7,662 bases of DNA from Bacteroidales bacterium (GTDB lineage Bacteria; Bacteroidota; Bacteroidia; Bacteroidales; ML635J-15), in assembly GCA_028701945.1 (NCBI GenBank), contig JAQVPT010000172.1, forward strand, positions 1-7,662. Direction: 5' to 3'. This document shows positions 5,792 to 7,662 of this stretch, piece after piece (position 1 is the stretch's first letter; every line of letters begins with the position of its first letter). The position numbers were made by a program, and so were the translations under genes. A model generated the notes under the pieces. It saw only the letters and a program-made list of their open reading frames with translations, ran no database searches and had not been told where the DNA came from.

Positions 5792-6610
5792 ATGATGAAA
5801 CATTACATTTTTACAATATTGCTATTCATATTAGCAATTGAGGTTTCTGCTCAGACAGAATTTTCTTTTGGCGGTGCTCGTTCTGGAGGAATGGCAAATG
5901 CCGGAATTACTCTTACAGATACTTGGGCAATATTAAATAATCCTGCTGCTATGAGCGGTATCGAGCGACCGGTGGCGAGTGTTTTCTATGAAAATAGATG
6001 GTTGTTGAAAGAAACTGGTTATGGTGCTTTGGCGTTTACCTCGCCTTTGTTGGGTGGAAATATAGGGGTAGGATTTACGAATTTTGGATATAGCCTTTTT
6101 CAGTCAAATAAGTTCTCCTTAGGTTTCTCACAGCAACTCTTCAAAAGTTTTTCTATGGGAGTTGTGCTAGATTATTTCTCTGTTAGACAAAGCGGTAATT
6201 ACGGAAATCTAAATGCAATTAATTTTGAAGTTGGCTTGCTTTCGCGTCCTACCGAAAATTTTGCGATTGGAGTGCATGTTTTTAATCCACTAAATTTTTC
6301 GTACTTCGAAGATTCTGATTTGAAAATGCCAATTGCTTTTAAACTCGGATTCTCGTATCTGTTTAGCAAATCTTTACTCATAGCGGTTGAAACTGCTAAA
6401 GCAATAAACGGATATGTGCCTATTCTTAGAACAGGTATAGAATACTCAGTTAATAATCAATTCTCGTTTCGAACTGGAGTTGCTGTTGCACCAGTCGAAT
6501 ATACTTTTGGGATTGGTTATAATACTGGCGATATTTGCTTTGATCTTGCTTATGCGTATCACGAGGTGTTAGGTTCTACACCAAAAATATCGATAAGCTA
6601 TGCATTCTAA
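5792..6610 (+). CDS. Outer-membrane beta-barrel protein, PorV/FadL-like
   Basis: This is a 272-residue predicted secreted barrel. A signal peptide (hydrophobic core about 5-16) has a likely cleavage at VSA|QT (20/21). Mature residues begin FSFGGARSGGMANAGIT, then DTWAILNNPAAMSG (43-56). This is the glycine-rich start and N-P-A motif shared by the PorV/PorQ and OmpP1/FadL-type barrels. The rest is repeated amphipathic strands with aromatic ends, finishing in ISISYAF, whose terminal Phe suits BAM-dependent insertion. It is shorter than FadL and true PorV proteins, so a small relative is likely and transport of a specific ligand or type IX secretion should not be assumed. Start could be ATG 5792 or the adjacent ATG 5795. 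The gene follows purE by 15 bases and overlaps the next gene by 11, suggesting one transcript. Confidence 0.8.
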   Translation: MMKHYIFTILLFILAIEVSAQTEFSFGGARSGGMANAGITLTDTWAILNNPAAMSGIERPVASVFYENRWLLKETGYGALAFTSPLLGGNIGVGFTNFGYSLFQSNKFSLGFSQQLFKSFSMGVVLDYFSVRQSGNYGNLNAINFEVGLLSRPTENFAIGVHVFNPLNFSYFEDSDLKMPIAFKLGFSYLFSKSLLIAVETAKAINGYVPILRTGIEYSVNNQFSFRTGVAVAPVEYTFGIGYNTGDICFDLAYAYHEVLGSTPKISISYAF

Positions 6611-7662
6611 ACCTTTAATATTCATATTGATTTTTTGTTTGGTAATTGTGTTATCAGTGAATGCACAGGAAGAAAGTGCTATGAATTTAGATGAAATTAT
6701 TGAACAAATTGCCGCTTCTACTGATGCTGAACTCGATTATACTACTCTGTTTAGTAATTTGGAGTATCTTTATTATGAGCCTTTAGACCTTAATACTGCT
6801 ACAGAAACAGACTTTGCGAGGATTGTCTTCTTGACAGAATATCAGATTTATTCGCTTGTTAAATATCGACAAAAATTTGGTAAATATACAACCATTTACG
6901 AATTACAATATGTTGATGGCATAGATCCGCTTACTCTTAAATATTTATTGCCTTTTGTCGATATTGGTGATGGTGATCAAAAGAAAAAAGTTAGTGTTGG
7001 TAATATGTTCTCTTACGGCAGAAACTCAATTATGGGACGTTATCAGAGATTGTTTCAAGAAAAAGCTGGTTATTTGCCCATTGCTGATAGCATATTGTCA
7101 ATAAATCCTGATAAATCAAGATATTTAGGTAGTCCTGATAAACTGTACGTGAGATATGATTATCGTTATAAGGATAAACTTTATTATGGTATTACTGCCG
7201 AGAAAGATGACGGAGAACAGTTTTTTAAAGGGGCTCAAAAATATGGGTTTGACTTTTATTCAGGACATTTTCAGATAAATGATTTAGGAGTGTTTAAGAA
7301 AATAATTGTTGGAGACTATATCGCACAATTTGGTCAAGGATTAACAATGTGGTCGGGTATGAGCTTCGGAAAAACTTCTGGTGCGACAAATGTTATAAAG
7401 AAAGCCCGTGGCGTGAATAAGTATAGTTCCGTGAATGAATCCGCTTTTATGCGAGGACAGGCAGCAACTCTCGGTTTTGGTGATTTCGAATTTACCGAAT
7501 TTGTGTCATATAAGTCTCTTGATGGAAGCGTATCTACTCTTTCCGATTCTACTTTTGCAGATCAGGAACATTACATTTCGAGTTTCTTAGAATCCGGCTA
7601 CCACCGCACTCCATCAGAAATCGCTAAGCGTAAGACAATAAAAGAGTTTGTGTCGGGCGGAA
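6600..7662 (+). CDS. Secreted helix-hairpin-helix protein with outer-membrane barrel (3' partial)
   Basis: From ATG 6600 the frame stays open to the window's end, giving 354 residues with no stop. The start overlaps the previous gene's last 11 bases in another frame, a layout typical of coupled translation. Residues 5-20 form a hydrophobic signal with likely cleavage after VNA (22). A ComEA-like helix-hairpin-helix unit follows (about 62-110): LDLNTATETDF, an FLTEYQIYSLVKYR helix, then GKYTTIYELQYVDGID. From about residue 133 the sequence becomes beta-strand-rich. Its GDY (238-240), FGQGLTMWSG (244-253) and FMRGQAAT (283-290) are features I recall from large Bacteroidota HhH proteins predicted to end in a barrel. 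HhH units usually bind DNA, so a role in DNA handling at the envelope is possible but unproven. Here the unit may simply be a structural periplasmic domain. Confidence 0.85.
   Translation, partial: MHSKPLIFILIFCLVIVLSVNAQEESAMNLDEIIEQIAASTDAELDYTTLFSNLEYLYYEPLDLNTATETDFARIVFLTEYQIYSLVKYRQKFGKYTTIYELQYVDGIDPLTLKYLLPFVDIGDGDQKKKVSVGNMFSYGRNSIMGRYQRLFQEKAGYLPIADSILSINPDKSRYLGSPDKLYVRYDYRYKDKLYYGITAEKDDGEQFFKGAQKYGFDFYSGHFQINDLGVFKKIIVGDYIAQFGQGLTMWSGMSFGKTSGATNVIKKARGVNKYSSVNESAFMRGQAATLGFGDFEFTEFVSYKSLDGSVSTLSDSTFADQEHYISSFLESGYHRTPSEIAKRKTIKEFVSGG

Overview
The window looks like a chromosomal segment of a low-GC member of the Bacteroidota, probably Bacteroidales or a close relative. Three things point there: a TonB-dependent receptor paired with a DUF4249-type lipoprotein that has an acidic surface-export signal, AT-rich promoters resembling the TAnnTTTG type, and weak or absent Shine-Dalgarno sequences. 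No rRNA, tRNA, CRISPR array, transposase or integrase is visible.

Positions 1-2505 (+ strand) hold the C-terminal beta-barrel of a TonB-dependent outer-membrane receptor, cut by the window's left edge, and six bases later its partner lipoprotein. Together they look like an uptake or surface-binding pair with an unknown ligand. A gene-free stretch follows (2506-2807). It holds a compact cluster of hairpins, including two long imperfect palindromes, and then a good Bacteroidota-type promoter for a lone 185-residue protein (2808-3365) that resembles the uncharacterised DUF6714 group.

Positions 3392-5776 form a purine-metabolism block. On the minus strand, hypoxanthine phosphoribosyltransferase (hpt) is followed two bases later by an unusual 390-residue double adenylate kinase. 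On the plus strand, read divergently, is purE of de novo purine synthesis. The double adenylate kinase is the most notable gene here: its first half keeps the expected catalytic residues, while its second half keeps the P-loop but has lost key residues.

Positions 5792-7662 continue the purE strand with two envelope genes packed behind it: a small PorV/FadL-like beta-barrel protein, and a secreted helix-hairpin-helix protein with a predicted barrel that runs off the right edge. The spacings (15 bases, then an 11-base overlap) suggest one transcript, purE - barrel protein - HhH protein.

I found no clearly new multi-gene system. The best leads are the asymmetric tandem adenylate kinase and the hairpin cluster with mutually exclusive pairings at 2531-2705.
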